In this document: positions 44,160 through 53,191 of the stretch, piece after piece
How the letters are laid out: each line of letters begins with the position of its first letter
Position numbering within the stretch: position 1 is the first letter of the stretch
DNA from: JAWKZG01 sp041396125
GTDB lineage: Bacteria > Pseudomonadota > Gammaproteobacteria > Competibacterales > Competibacteraceae
Reading direction: 5' to 3'
Length of the DNA: 64,000 nt
NCBI GenBank assembly: GCA_041396125.1
Contig: JAWKZG010000005.1
Location: 1 to 64,000 of the forward strand
Made by a program: the position numbers and the translations under genes
The notes under the pieces: generated by a model
Databases searched by the model: none
Told to the model about the DNA's origin: nothing
The model's input: only the letters and a program-made list of their open reading frames with translations

Positions 44160-45404
44160 TCAGGGCAGAACCCGCTCACTGGCAAACAACTCAGCGACCG
44201 TTTCGCGCTTGCGCACCAGATGGCAATGCGTGCCGTCCACCATCACCTCGGCAGCCCGCGGCCGGGTATTGTAATTGGACGCCATTGCAAACCCGTATGC
44301 ACCGGCAGAGCGCACCGCCAGCAAATCCCCCGGTTGCAGCATGAGCTGACGCTCTTTACCCAGGAAATCCGCCGATTCACAGATCGGCCCGACAATATCG
44401 TATTGCTGGCCTTCCCCGGCGCGCGGCTGCACCGGCACGATAGCCTGCCAGGCCGAATACAGGGCCGGGCGCAGCAGATCGTTCATGGCCGCATCAACCA
44501 CCGCAAAATTCTTAGGCTCGCCGTGCTTCAACAACTGCACTTCGGTGACCATAATGCCGGCATTGCCGACGATGGCCCGGCCCGGTTCAAGCAGAATCTC
44601 GAAGGGCTCACTGCCCAGCCGTTGCAGCAGAGCCGCTGCATGATCAGCCGGCAAGGGCGGGGTCTCATCGCGATAACGGATACCCAAACCGCCCCCCAGA
44701 TCCAGATGCTGAATGTGAATACCGTCGGTCCGTAATTGCGCCACCAGCGCCAATAAGCGATCCAGTGCATCGATAAACGGCGTGACCTCGGTCAGCTGGG
44801 AGCCGATATGACAATCAACGCCAGTAATATTGATATGTGGCAGCTGCGCCGCCGCCGCGTATATTTGCGGTGCACGCGCAATGGGCACGCCAAATTTATT
44901 CTCGCGCAGACCGGTAGAAATATAAGGGTGGGTTTTGGCGTCAACATCCGGGTTGACCCGCAGCGATACCGGTGCGATCTTGCCCAGTTTGCCGGCGACC
45001 TGGTTCAACAGAGTCAACTCGGCTTCCGATTCAACGTTAAAGCAGCGGATGCCGACTTCCAGCGCACGCGCCAGCTCGGCAGCCTGCTTGCCCACCCCGG
45101 AAAACAGAATTTTACCCGGCTCGCCGCCCGCTGCCAGCACTCGCTCCAGTTCGCCCACCGACACCACATCGAAACCCGAGCCCAGCCGTGCCATAACATT
45201 CAGCACAGCCAGATTGCTGTTCGCCTTGACGGCATAACAGATCAGGTGCGGGTGTTCTCCCAACGCCTCATCAAAAGCCCGCCAGTGGCGCTCAATGGTG
45301 GCACGGGAATAAATATAGACCGGGGTGCCGAATTCAGCGGCAATCGCCTGCACAGCGACGTCTTCGGCCCACAACTGACCGTCGCGATAGTTAAAATGGT
45401 CCAT
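44160..45404 (-). CDS. lysA: diaminopimelate decarboxylase
   Basis: A 414-residue fold-type III PLP enzyme for the last step of lysine synthesis. The PLP lysine is in ICYAVKANSNLAVL (about residue 60), the glycine-rich phosphate loop in HLDLGGGLGIRY, and the second-site cysteine in GPICESADFLG. The order lptM-lysA-dapF on one strand is the gammaproteobacterial norm. Confidence 0.97.
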   Translation of the reverse strand: MDHFNYRDGQLWAEDVAVQAIAAEFGTPVYIYSRATIERHWRAFDEALGEHPHLICYAVKANSNLAVLNVMARLGSGFDVVSVGELERVLAAGGEPGKILFSGVGKQAAELARALEVGIRCFNVESEAELTLLNQVAGKLGKIAPVSLRVNPDVDAKTHPYISTGLRENKFGVPIARAPQIYAAAAQLPHINITGVDCHIGSQLTEVTPFIDALDRLLALVAQLRTDGIHIQHLDLGGGLGIRYRDETPPLPADHAAALLQRLGSEPFEILLEPGRAIVGNAGIMVTEVQLLKHGEPKNFAVVDAAMNDLLRPALYSAWQAIVPVQPRAGEGQQYDIVGPICESADFLGKERQLMLQPGDLLAVRSAGAYGFAMASNYNTRPRAAEVMVDGTHCHLVRKRETVAELFASERVLP

Positions 45405-45410
45405 CTCGGC

Positions 45411-45572
45411 TTAATTTTTTTCCTGCGTGTTTTGTTCAGGTTCGGGCGAGGTCTGCTGCGGCAGGTACAAATCACCTTTTTGGCCACAGCCAGCCAGCAC
45501 CACCATACAAATGAAAAGTGCGCCGCCTACCGCATAAGCAGCGGAAATCATGCGCCTTAGTTTATCGAACAT
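45411..45572 (-). CDS. lptM: small lipoprotein LptM (YifL-like)
   Basis: A 53-residue lipoprotein gene. The signal sequence MFDKLRRMISAAYAV-GGALFICMVV ends in the lipobox LAGC (cysteine at residue 29), followed at once by GQKGDLYLP, the mark of the LptM/YifL family. GAGGAG lies five bases before the ATG. LptM helps mature the LPS translocon LptD in E. coli. It sits 6 bases upstream of lysA, as in other gammaproteobacteria. Confidence 0.93.
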   Translation of the reverse strand: MFDKLRRMISAAYAVGGALFICMVVLAGCGQKGDLYLPQQTSPEPEQNTQEKN

Positions 45573-45682
45573 TGCTGCTCCTCAAATGACCGTTGATCAG
45601 TATAGCTTATGCGACTATCCGGCAGCTGACAGCTATCTATCCAGATGCTACCTTGTAGCTATACTTGAGGAAACAAGACATA

Positions 45683-45726
45683 GTTATGAGTGATATTGAA
45701 CTGAGTTATGAATGATACTGAACTGA
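45683..45726 (+). repeat. 22-bp tandem duplication of a translation start
   Basis: Bases 45683-45704 and 45705-45726 are adjacent copies, 20 of 22 identical, each holding an ATG. The second ATG starts the esterase. The first opens a 9-codon frame (MSDIELSYE) that stops at 45713-45715, just past the real start. Confidence 0.9.
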
Positions 45727-46391
45727 CAACCGTCACTATCGAGCCACCGGGACAGGCTACGGCCGCCATTATCTGGATGCACGGGCTGGGTGCCAATGCG
45801 CATGATTTTGAACCCATCGTACCGCATTTGCAGATACCACCTGAACTGGGTCTGCGTTTCGTCTTCCCGAACGCGCCGCAACGGCCAGTAACCATCAATG
45901 GCGGTTATGTCATGCCGGCCTGGTACGACATTCTGAGTCTCGGTCTCAATCGCTCCGAAGACGCCAGCGGTATCCAGCAATCAGAACAGGCTATTCAGGC
46001 CCTGATCCGGCGCGAACAGCAGCGTGGCATCGCCAGTGAGCGCATCCTGCTGGCCGGCTTTTCGCAAGGCGGCGCGATGGCTTTGCACACCGGCCTGCGC
46101 TACCCGGACCCGCTCGGCGGCATCCTGGCTTTGTCCTGCTATATACCGCTGGCCGATACGCTGGCGGCAGAACGGCAGGCGGCCAATCAGGCACTACCGA
46201 TTTTTATGGCACATGGCCGCTTTGATGATGTCGTAGCATTCCAGCTGGGCCAGGCCGGGGCAGAGCAGTTGCGCCAGCTGGGCTATCAGCCCGAATGGCA
46301 CGATTACCCGATGCGGCATGAAGTGAATATGGACGAAATCAACGATATCGGCGCCTGGTTGCGACGTACCTTATCCACCCCTACTGACTGA
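45708..46391 (+). CDS. carboxylesterase / alpha-beta hydrolase (YpfH/EstB-like)
   Basis: A 227-residue serine hydrolase of the phospholipase/carboxylesterase family. The nucleophile elbow is GFSQGGAMAL (serine about residue 118), the aspartate lies in HGRFDDVV and the histidine in MRHEVNMDE. The IWMHGLGANAHDF oxyanion loop is intact. Substrate is unknown; related enzymes cleave short-chain or lysophospholipid esters. The start region is tandemly duplicated, leaving a short overlapping upstream frame that may lower translation. Confidence 0.9.
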   Translation: MNDTELTTVTIEPPGQATAAIIWMHGLGANAHDFEPIVPHLQIPPELGLRFVFPNAPQRPVTINGGYVMPAWYDILSLGLNRSEDASGIQQSEQAIQALIRREQQRGIASERILLAGFSQGGAMALHTGLRYPDPLGGILALSCYIPLADTLAAERQAANQALPIFMAHGRFDDVVAFQLGQAGAEQLRQLGYQPEWHDYPMRHEVNMDEINDIGAWLRRTLSTPTD

Positions 46392-46405
46392 CGAGGTTAT
46401 CAACA

Positions 46406-47629
46406 ATGAGCACTAAGCAGACGCCTGGCGGCAAAGTGCTAATCGCCCAGGGCGGTGGCCCAACCGCAGTAATCAATCAATCTTTGGTAGGCGCGACGCT
46501 GGCGGCGCGGCCTTATGGTTTAACCGTATACGGCGCCCGGCACGGAGTGCGCGGCATCGTGGATGAAGATCTGGTCGATCTGTCCCAGGAGACCAGCCAG
46601 AATCTGGAACAGGTCGCGCAAAGTCCGGCTGCAGCGCTGGGCTCGACCCGCGACAAACCGGATCTTGCCTACTGTCAGGAAATCTTTAAGGTTCTGCAGG
46701 CGCACGGCATCAGTTATTTCTTTTATGTCGGAGGCAATGATTCCTCCGATACCGTGCGTATCGTCAGCGAAGAAGCCAGCAAAGCCGGTTATGCGCTGAG
46801 CTGCATCCATATCCCGAAAACCATCGATAATGATTTGATGGAAAACGACCACACGCCCGGTTTTCCCTCAGCAGCGCGTTTTGTAGCACAGGCATTCATG
46901 GGCGCCAACCTGGATAACCGTGCGCTGCCCGGTGTTTATCTGGCGGTGGTGATGGGTCGACACGCCGGTTTCCTGACGGCTGCCTCAGCCCTTGCCCGCA
47001 CGTATACCGACGACGGCCCGCACCTGATTTATCTGCCGGAGCGCACCTTTGAAATCGAGCAGTTCCTGAGCGATGTCAAAACCATGCATGATCGGCATGG
47101 TCGCTGCGTGGTCGCCATCTCAGAAGGTGTACACGACGCAGCTGGAACACCTATCATCAGCTCGCTTATGGACAGCGTCGAACACGATGCCCACGGTAAT
47201 ATACAATTATCGGGTAATGGTGCCCTGGCTGACGCGTTGACCAGCACCATCAAAGAGAAGCTCCAGATCAAACGGGTACGGGGCGATACGTTCGGTTATT
47301 TGCAGCGCTCGTTTGCGGGCTGTGTGTCACCTGTGGATCAGCGCGAGGCCCGCGAAGTTGGCGAAAAAGCCGTGCAGTTTGTCATGGCCGGCGAACGTAC
47401 TGGCTCGATTGCCATTCGCCGGATTGGTCACTACGCCGCTGAGTACAGCCTGGTTCCACTCAGCGCGGTGGCAGCCAAAACCCGCGTTATGCCGGATGCA
47501 TTCATTAATTCGGCTGGCAATGATGTCACCGCCGCTTTCGAGCATTATCTACGCCCGCTGCTCGGCCCGGATCTGCCGCAGATTAACCGCCTGCAAGCCC
47601 CTGCGGTCGCTAAAATACTGCGGGACTGA
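46406..47629 (+). CDS. pyrophosphate-dependent 6-phosphofructokinase
   Basis: A 407-residue PfkA-family enzyme. FYVGGNDSSDT takes the place of GGDGS found in ATP-dependent enzymes, and HIPKTIDNDL has the lysine typical of pyrophosphate users, so PPi is the likely phosphate donor and the reaction is reversible. VMGRHAGFLTA and the RGDTFGYLQRS sugar-binding region are also seen. Such enzymes are common in methylotrophic and sulfur-oxidising gammaproteobacteria. It follows the esterase after 14 bases. Confidence 0.9.
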   Translation: MSTKQTPGGKVLIAQGGGPTAVINQSLVGATLAARPYGLTVYGARHGVRGIVDEDLVDLSQETSQNLEQVAQSPAAALGSTRDKPDLAYCQEIFKVLQAHGISYFFYVGGNDSSDTVRIVSEEASKAGYALSCIHIPKTIDNDLMENDHTPGFPSAARFVAQAFMGANLDNRALPGVYLAVVMGRHAGFLTAASALARTYTDDGPHLIYLPERTFEIEQFLSDVKTMHDRHGRCVVAISEGVHDAAGTPIISSLMDSVEHDAHGNIQLSGNGALADALTSTIKEKLQIKRVRGDTFGYLQRSFAGCVSPVDQREAREVGEKAVQFVMAGERTGSIAIRRIGHYAAEYSLVPLSAVAAKTRVMPDAFINSAGNDVTAAFEHYLRPLLGPDLPQINRLQAPAVAKILRD

Positions 47630-47679
47630 TCAGATTTATGCCTGTCTTCGGCGTTTGTACACCAGAGGCAGGCCCGTTT

Positions 47680-47717
47680 TGCCCGCAGTCTGAAAAAAAC
47701 AGGGGGGGCTGCGGGCA
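47680..47717 (+). terminator. hairpin downstream of the phosphofructokinase gene
   Basis: TGCCCGCAG (47680-47688) and CTGCGGGCA (47709-47717) form a perfect 9-bp stem with a 20-base loop made of A7 and G7 runs. A T7 run follows 16 bases later, too far for a classic terminator, so the call is tentative. Confidence 0.4.
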
Positions 47718-47834
47718 GAGCTGTTGTGGTGTGTTTTTTTGTACACCCCCCATACCAACCGGAAGCTGCCCGGCAAATCGATTGTTTGCTGACACAGCTT
47801 CCTCAAAAACGACGCATTAAAGAGAGAGGGTATT

Positions 47835-48236
47835 ATGAACGCGCGCTCAGCCTATACATTTATTATTGTTGTTGGCTTTCTCCTGATCCTGTACTCGATT
47901 GCCCATATTCTGCAGTTTCCCGACTATGACCCCAAACTGATTGCCGCGTTTATTGGCATTGGGGTTTATCTGATTCTGCTGGCGGTATGGATGTTTTACA
48001 AAACCGGTGTTGTCAGAGTGGTGCGCACTTACGAATTACTGGGCGCATCCACCACGATTACGGTATTCGGCTTTTTACTGATTCTGTTCATGCTGACATT
48101 GCGCCTGATGGACCCGGCCACTGATCGCCAGTTATTGCTGATCATGACGGTACTTGGGGCTTTTTTCATGCTGCTGGGTACGCTCATTATCCGCAGCGAC
48201 AAGCAGGTTATTCACCTGGATAAAGACGTCCGCTAG
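47835..48236 (+). CDS. four-helix membrane protein, single module
   Basis: A 133-residue integral membrane protein I do not recognise. Four helices are predicted at about 7-26, 37-56, 72-91 and 100-117. Between helices one and two lies LQFPDYDPKLI and after helix two KTGVVRVVRTYELLG; it ends SDKQVIHLDKDVR. The same features recur in the second half of the next gene, so this is one copy of a repeated module. GAGAGGG precedes the ATG. No enzyme motif or metal-binding residues are obvious. It may be cotranscribed with the gene 32 bases downstream. Confidence 0.75.
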   Translation: MNARSAYTFIIVVGFLLILYSIAHILQFPDYDPKLIAAFIGIGVYLILLAVWMFYKTGVVRVVRTYELLGASTTITVFGFLLILFMLTLRLMDPATDRQLLLIMTVLGAFFMLLGTLIIRSDKQVIHLDKDVR

Positions 48237-48268
48237 CCCGGACACCGCCGCAGGGAATAATAATAATC

Positions 48269-49135
48269 ATGCGCGCCCGCACCGCTTACCTCTTTTTCAT
48301 TGTTGTTGCTTGTCTGATCATCCTGGCTGGACTGGGCTACGTGCTGCACATGCGCTTGCCGCTGTCCAGTCTGGCATTTCAGTTTATCGGCGGTGTAGGC
48401 GGCTATTTGCTGCTGGTCAACTGGTGGGCCTATCTGCTCACCGATGACAGTCCGAACGGTCCGCTGGGCGCGGCAACCCACGTCACCGTGCTGGGCTTCA
48501 TGCTGATTTTGTTCACTGTTACGCTGCGCTTGATGAAATATCCGCTGGATGCGCAGTTGCTGACGATTATCCCCAGTATGGGACTCCTGTTACTGGGCCT
48601 TGGCCTGATAATCAGCGGGCGGCTGCCAGCGGCTGATCCGGCCAGCGCACAGTTCAGCCCGGATGAGCTCACTGCGCTGGGCATTGGTCCGCCGCCCCGC
48701 TACCGGCGGGTCAAAGATCCGCGTGCTGATCGCTATGGTCTGGCTCCCATAAGTGCCCTGACACTGGGCACGGTTACGGGGTTTTTACTGATTCTTTATG
48801 CAATTTCCCATACGCTGCAGTTTACCCACTACGACCGCAAGCTGATCAGCACACTATCCGGCATGGGGGTGTTTATCATGCTGCTGTCACTCTGGCTGTA
48901 CCGTAAGACCGGTATCGTCAAAATCATCCGCCCCTACCAGCATCTTGGCTTCGGCACGTTTGTCTGTGTGCTGGGACTATTGCTGATTTTTGGCATGCTG
49001 AGCCTGCATCTGATGCAGCTGCCCATTGATCTGTTCCAGCAACGCATAACGCTCGGTGGTGGTGTCATGCTGATCGGCCTGGGCCTGATTTTGAGCCGTA
49101 GCGGCAAACAGGTTATCCGGCTACGGGATATTTAA
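48269..49135 (+). CDS. eight-helix membrane protein, two fused modules
   Basis: A 288-residue membrane protein. Residues 1-118 are a diverged module (MRARTAYLFFIVV matches MNARSAYTFIIVV of the neighbour). A hydrophilic linker at about 119-160 follows. Residues about 160-288 form a second module much closer to the neighbour: GFLLILYAISHTLQF, YDRKLI, KTGIVKIIRPYQHLG and SGKQVIRLRDI. So three related modules lie in tandem in two genes. I cannot assign a function. The AGGGAA before the ATG is at a slightly long spacing. Confidence 0.75.
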   Translation: MRARTAYLFFIVVACLIILAGLGYVLHMRLPLSSLAFQFIGGVGGYLLLVNWWAYLLTDDSPNGPLGAATHVTVLGFMLILFTVTLRLMKYPLDAQLLTIIPSMGLLLLGLGLIISGRLPAADPASAQFSPDELTALGIGPPPRYRRVKDPRADRYGLAPISALTLGTVTGFLLILYAISHTLQFTHYDRKLISTLSGMGVFIMLLSLWLYRKTGIVKIIRPYQHLGFGTFVCVLGLLLIFGMLSLHLMQLPIDLFQQRITLGGGVMLIGLGLILSRSGKQVIRLRDI

Positions 49136-49175
49136 CCTGGCAGGACATACGGCCGTTCTGCAACCAAGGCGGATC

Positions 49176-50516
49176 TTAAAGCAGCGTTTTGATAAATACT
49201 TTGGAGGCGCGCTGCCAGTTATACAGGGTTTGTCGCTGCCCGGGTAAATCGTCCACCAGCCCCGGTTGAAAGCCCCGCTCCAGAAACCAGTGTGCAGTAC
49301 GGGTCGTCAGCACGAACAAACGCCGCAAGCCCTGCCGCCGGGCCTGGGTTTCGATGTATTTCAGCAAAGCATCGGCGCGGCCGCTGTTTTGATACGCAGC
49401 ATCCACCGCTACACAGGCCAGTTCACCGGTATGCTCCTCGGAAAATGGATAGAGCGCGGCGCAACCGATGATTGAATTATCCCGCTCCAGCACCACAAAC
49501 CGGTCGATTTCCATTTCCAGCAGCTCGCGCGAGCGGCGTACTAAAATACCGGCGTCTTCCAGCGGGCGGATCAGGGCCAGAATACCGCCAACATCGTCGA
49601 TACTGGCAGAGCGCAGGTTTTCATAAACATCGACATTCACCATGCTGCCCACGCCATCGCGACTGAACAGCTCCAGTAACAGCCCGCCCGCCATGCGCCG
49701 CCGCAGCAGATGAATCCGCCGCACGCCGGCCCGACAGGCACGCAAGGCCTGACGCAAATGCCGTTGCATATCGCTGGCAATCGGTAAATCGCTGGCCAGC
49801 AGGCGTTCCACATCAGCCGGTCCCAGTTCGCGGATCAGCGTGCCGCTGGCATCGCGTAGATCTTCGCCTTCGTACAGCAGCAGCAGCTTATCGGCGCGCA
49901 GTGAGGCAGCTGCAGCGGTAGCGACTTCCTCCGCACTGATATTGAAAATCTCACCGGTAGGCGAATAGCCTAGTGAGGACAATAACACCAGCGCACCGTT
50001 GTCCAGCCAGGTTTTAATGGCCTGATTGTCAATCCGGCGTACCTCGCCGGTAAAGCAGTAATCGGTGCCATCGCGCACCCCCAGCGGCCGCGCAGTTACA
50101 AAATTGCCGGACGCGACCCGGATACGTGCCCCGTGCATGGGGGAATTGGCCAGACTCATGGACAGACTGGCTTCAATCCGGATACGCACCCGCCCGGTCG
50201 CTTCTTTGACAAACGGCAGCGTGGCCTCGTCAGTAATGCGCAGTTCGCCGGCATAGTGCGGCGCAACACCGGCTTCGGCCAGACGGGCCTCGATTTGGGG
50301 TCGTGCACCATGCGCCAGCACCAGGCGGATACCCAGGCTGTGTAATAGCGCAATATCATGCACCAGATCCCGGAAAGAAGCGTCGGCTACCGCCTCACCG
50401 CCAAAGCAGATGACAAAAGTCTTGCCGCGATGCAGATGAATATAGGGACTGGCCTGACGGAACCAGTCGATGAACGCTGTTTGTGCTGAATGTTGTGCTG
50501 AATCCTGTTGCGACAT
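49176..50516 (-). CDS. argA: amino-acid N-acetyltransferase (N-acetylglutamate synthase) ArgA
   Basis: A 446-residue enzyme for the first step of arginine synthesis. The N-terminal amino acid kinase-like domain (about 1-290; FVICFGGEAVADASF, LVLAHGARPQIEARL) binds arginine as inhibitor, and the C-terminal GNAT domain (about 300-446; CVAVDAAYQNSGRADALL for acetyl-CoA, FVLTTRTAHWFLERGF) does the transfer. Length is normal. A rhodanese gene precedes it by 10 bases on the same strand. Confidence 0.95.
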   Translation of the reverse strand: MSQQDSAQHSAQTAFIDWFRQASPYIHLHRGKTFVICFGGEAVADASFRDLVHDIALLHSLGIRLVLAHGARPQIEARLAEAGVAPHYAGELRITDEATLPFVKEATGRVRIRIEASLSMSLANSPMHGARIRVASGNFVTARPLGVRDGTDYCFTGEVRRIDNQAIKTWLDNGALVLLSSLGYSPTGEIFNISAEEVATAAAASLRADKLLLLYEGEDLRDASGTLIRELGPADVERLLASDLPIASDMQRHLRQALRACRAGVRRIHLLRRRMAGGLLLELFSRDGVGSMVNVDVYENLRSASIDDVGGILALIRPLEDAGILVRRSRELLEMEIDRFVVLERDNSIIGCAALYPFSEEHTGELACVAVDAAYQNSGRADALLKYIETQARRQGLRRLFVLTTRTAHWFLERGFQPGLVDDLPGQRQTLYNWQRASKVFIKTLL

Positions 50517-50526
50517 CGAAAACCGG

Positions 50527-50916
50527 TCAGTTCACTGTTTCGACCGGCCCATTGGCACTGCTCCAGGCCGCGAACCCACCGGCGATATGACTGACATGGG
50601 TATAGCCCATATCCAGCAGTGTCTTGGTTGCCAGCGTGGAACGTCCGCCGCTTGCGCAGTACAACACCAGCCGGGGTTTGGCGGTGAAGGCCGGCTCAAA
50701 CATCGGGCTGTCCGAATCAGCTTTGAATTCCAGAAATCCGCGCGAAGCGTGTACCGCTCCTTTGATCGCGCCGGTCTGCTGGCGCTCGGACTGCTCCCGC
50801 ACATCAATGAACACCACCTCCGGATCGTCCACCAGCGTGAGCGCATCGTGCACAGACAGCGTATCGATGACAGCATTGGCTTCTGCCATCATCTGTTTGA
50901 AGCCACGTTTTTGCAT
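50527..50916 (-). CDS. single-domain rhodanese sulfurtransferase
   Basis: A 129-residue rhodanese. VVFIDVREQSERQQTGAIKGAVHASRG is the typical CH2A region and CASGGRSTLA carries the active cysteine that holds persulfide. GGFAAW closes the domain. No signal peptide. The acceptor is unknown. It sits directly upstream of argA, probably by chance of operon layout. Confidence 0.9.
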   Translation of the reverse strand: MQKRGFKQMMAEANAVIDTLSVHDALTLVDDPEVVFIDVREQSERQQTGAIKGAVHASRGFLEFKADSDSPMFEPAFTAKPRLVLYCASGGRSTLATKTLLDMGYTHVSHIAGGFAAWSSANGPVETVN

Positions 50917-50991
50917 TCTGTTTCTCCTGTCATCGCCTAAGGTCTGTTACAAAAATACCATTCGCTGTCCAGTGTAATACAAGCCCTGCCA

Positions 50992-51291
50992 TTATCCGTC
51001 ACTCTGGGCTAACAAAGCACGTACCAGCGACTCCCATTCCTGCGCCAGAGGAATGGACTGCACTGGCTCCCCGGCCCGACGATACCAATACGCCGCGTTG
51101 CCCAAATCACCTTCAACCCGATGCAGATACGCATGTACCCGGGCACCGTCGCGGCCCTCGTCCTGCTGTGCCAGCTCGTGCGCCTGGGTCCAGTTCTTGT
51201 TGCCCTCAAACCAGAGCGCCTGCAAGGCAAGACTCAGCCCGGCTGGCGGAGCAGGCTGTTGCAGAGATGCGGTGAAATCTTCGTAATCCAT
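50992..51291 (-). CDS. conserved uncharacterised protein
   Basis: A 99-residue soluble protein with LWFEGNKNWTQAHELAQ, ARVHAYLHRVEGDLGNAAYWYRRAG, features I associate with a small conserved bacterial family without known function. It is helical and rich in Trp, Tyr and His, somewhat TPR-like. The start at 51291 follows the upstream stop by one base (TGATATG) with GAGG inside the upstream gene, so translation is coupled. Confidence 0.78.
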   Translation of the reverse strand: MDYEDFTASLQQPAPPAGLSLALQALWFEGNKNWTQAHELAQQDEGRDGARVHAYLHRVEGDLGNAAYWYRRAGEPVQSIPLAQEWESLVRALLAQSDG

Positions 51292-51292
51292 A

Positions 51293-52003
51293 TCAGCCTC
51301 TATCAACATCGCGCAAGATCATGATTTTCTGCCAGACCTTACGCGACAAACCAGTGGTCAGTGTTTCCAGACTGTTGACTGCATCCGCAGCAATCGGATC
51401 GTCAAATTTCTGGACGTATAAAAACGCGATTTTACCGATCAGCGACTGCAGTTCCGAGCAATAATCCAGATAACGCCTTAGTTCGTAGGCAGTCATGGTA
51501 CGTTGCGGCGAGTGTTTGGTTGGCGTACTGACATTCGTGACGCCGTCCGGATCCTTGGTCAGCTGGTGGGCATCGATAACATGGGCGATGGCGCGCAGGC
51601 GGTTGACGGCAGTAATAACCCGCTGGCGCTTGCGCCGCGCCTCGAAAGTGACAATGAAAACAATCGCCGCACCGAGCAGGATCAGTTCATTCAGCGCCGC
51701 CTCCGAGAATTCGACCAGACCTTTCAAACCCAGACTTTGCAATTCCAGCCTGAGTTGGCCAAATGAATACGCCAGCCCGCCCAGCAGCAACACGATCACA
51801 GCGATACTCAAGGCCCGCATTGGCAAATTCGGCCGTTCGATCCAGCGAATGGTCTGATTGGTTTCACGGGCCACGTCCAACAGATTACGGGCGGCTTGCA
51901 GCAATCCCGCAGCCGGAAAGCGATCTTCAATACGCAAACACAGCCGTTCCAGGGTTTCGATAAGTTTGCGGGAATCAAGCGAATCTTTGGAAAGCGTACT
52001 CAT
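51293..52003 (-). CDS. uncharacterised two-helix membrane protein
   Basis: A 236-residue protein with two membrane helices (about residues 62-80 and 104-121) and cytosolic helical ends. The C-terminal half (LRAIAHVIDAHQLTKDP, MTAYELRRYLDYCSELQSLIGKIAFLYVQ, VNSLETLTTGLSRKVWQKI) looks like a conserved helical domain, but I cannot name it. It lies 27 bases after the acyl-CoA dehydrogenase gene and is coupled to the next small gene. Confidence 0.75.
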   Translation of the reverse strand: MSTLSKDSLDSRKLIETLERLCLRIEDRFPAAGLLQAARNLLDVARETNQTIRWIERPNLPMRALSIAVIVLLLGGLAYSFGQLRLELQSLGLKGLVEFSEAALNELILLGAAIVFIVTFEARRKRQRVITAVNRLRAIAHVIDAHQLTKDPDGVTNVSTPTKHSPQRTMTAYELRRYLDYCSELQSLIGKIAFLYVQKFDDPIAADAVNSLETLTTGLSRKVWQKIMILRDVDRG

Positions 52004-52030
52004 AACCGGTTTCCTTTGAGGTGATCCTGC

Positions 52031-53191
52031 TCAGGTCCGTTGATCGAAACGCCGCCCGATCAGTGCAGCCGCAATATTGACCTTCTGGATGTCAATCGTG
52101 CCGCCCGCAATCCCCCAGCCCCAGGCATCGCGCAGGCGCTGTTCCATGGGATAGGCTTTGGAATAACCATAAGCACCGAGCAATTGCAGGGCATGACCGC
52201 AGACCTCGCGCGCCATTTCGTTGGCAAAACACTTGGCGACACTGGATTCGTAAATCGACGGCAAGCCATCATTGGCATTCTGGGCAGCCCTCTGGATCAG
52301 CAGCCTGGTCCCCTCCACCCGCATCGCCATCTCCGCCAGTTTCAGCTGCACAGCCTGGAAATCAACGATAGGTTTACCAAATTGCTGTCGCTCCTGAACA
52401 TAGTCGACAGCATCTTCCAGTGCGCCGGCTGCCAGCCCCAGACTCATAGTGGCGTTGCCGCAGCGCTCCAGATCGAAAGCCTGCATCAATTGCTTGAAAC
52501 CACCTGCCGGCACAACCAGGTGATCCAGCGGCACGCTGACAGCATCGAAGAAAATATCGGCGCTGGCAATACCGCGAAAGCCCATCAGCTGTTCCGGTTT
52601 ACCGAAACTCAGGCCCGGCGTGTTTTTTTCAACATACACTGCACCGATACCACGCGCCCCCGGCTTATCACTCAGGCGACAGTACACCAGATAAGCATCC
52701 GCGTGACCGCCACCGCTGCACCAACGCTTTTGTCCCGTGATAGTGATCTGGTCGTTTTTGATCTGAGCACGGGTTGTAAGATCGGTCAGCGCACTGCCGG
52801 CACCCGGTTCTGACATCGCGATCGCCACCACGATATCGCCAGCACATACGGCCGGGATAACGCGCTGACGCAGGCTGTCCTGAGCGAAGTGCTCAATCGC
52901 CCGGATCGGCCCTACGGAACTCTCGAACACTGGAAACGCCAGCGCTGACGAGACCTTGGCGAATTCTTCCAGTACCAGCAGAGCTTCAATATTGCCCAGC
53001 CCCAGGCCACCGTACTCCGTGCTGACATTAACCCCCAAAAAGCCCATCTCGGCCAGACGCCGACGCCACTCTAAAGGCACGGGTCGGTCTTCACGCTCCA
53101 GCTCCTGGGCCAACGTCGTCAATTCACTGCGCACAAATCGGCGCGCGGTGTCCTGTAACTGGATTTGTTCATCATTGAGGCGGAAGTCCAC
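52031..53191 (-). CDS. acyl-CoA dehydrogenase
   Basis: A 386-residue FAD enzyme. EYGGLGLGNIEALLV, AIAMSEPGAGSALTDLTTRA, ITGQKRWCSGGGHAD and RQQFGKPIVDFQAVQLKLAEM are classic. The usual catalytic glutamate before GT(S)xIQ is replaced (GIAGGTIDIQ), but FDLERCGNA supplies a glutamate at the place used by isovaleryl- and long-chain enzymes, so activity is still plausible. GTG at 53191 is supported by AGGGGGAA upstream. Substrate is unknown. It heads a three-gene cluster with two uncharacterised genes. Confidence 0.9.
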   Translation of the reverse strand: MDFRLNDEQIQLQDTARRFVRSELTTLAQELEREDRPVPLEWRRRLAEMGFLGVNVSTEYGGLGLGNIEALLVLEEFAKVSSALAFPVFESSVGPIRAIEHFAQDSLRQRVIPAVCAGDIVVAIAMSEPGAGSALTDLTTRAQIKNDQITITGQKRWCSGGGHADAYLVYCRLSDKPGARGIGAVYVEKNTPGLSFGKPEQLMGFRGIASADIFFDAVSVPLDHLVVPAGGFKQLMQAFDLERCGNATMSLGLAAGALEDAVDYVQERQQFGKPIVDFQAVQLKLAEMAMRVEGTRLLIQRAAQNANDGLPSIYESSVAKCFANEMAREVCGHALQLLGAYGYSKAYPMEQRLRDAWGWGIAGGTIDIQKVNIAAALIGRRFDQRT

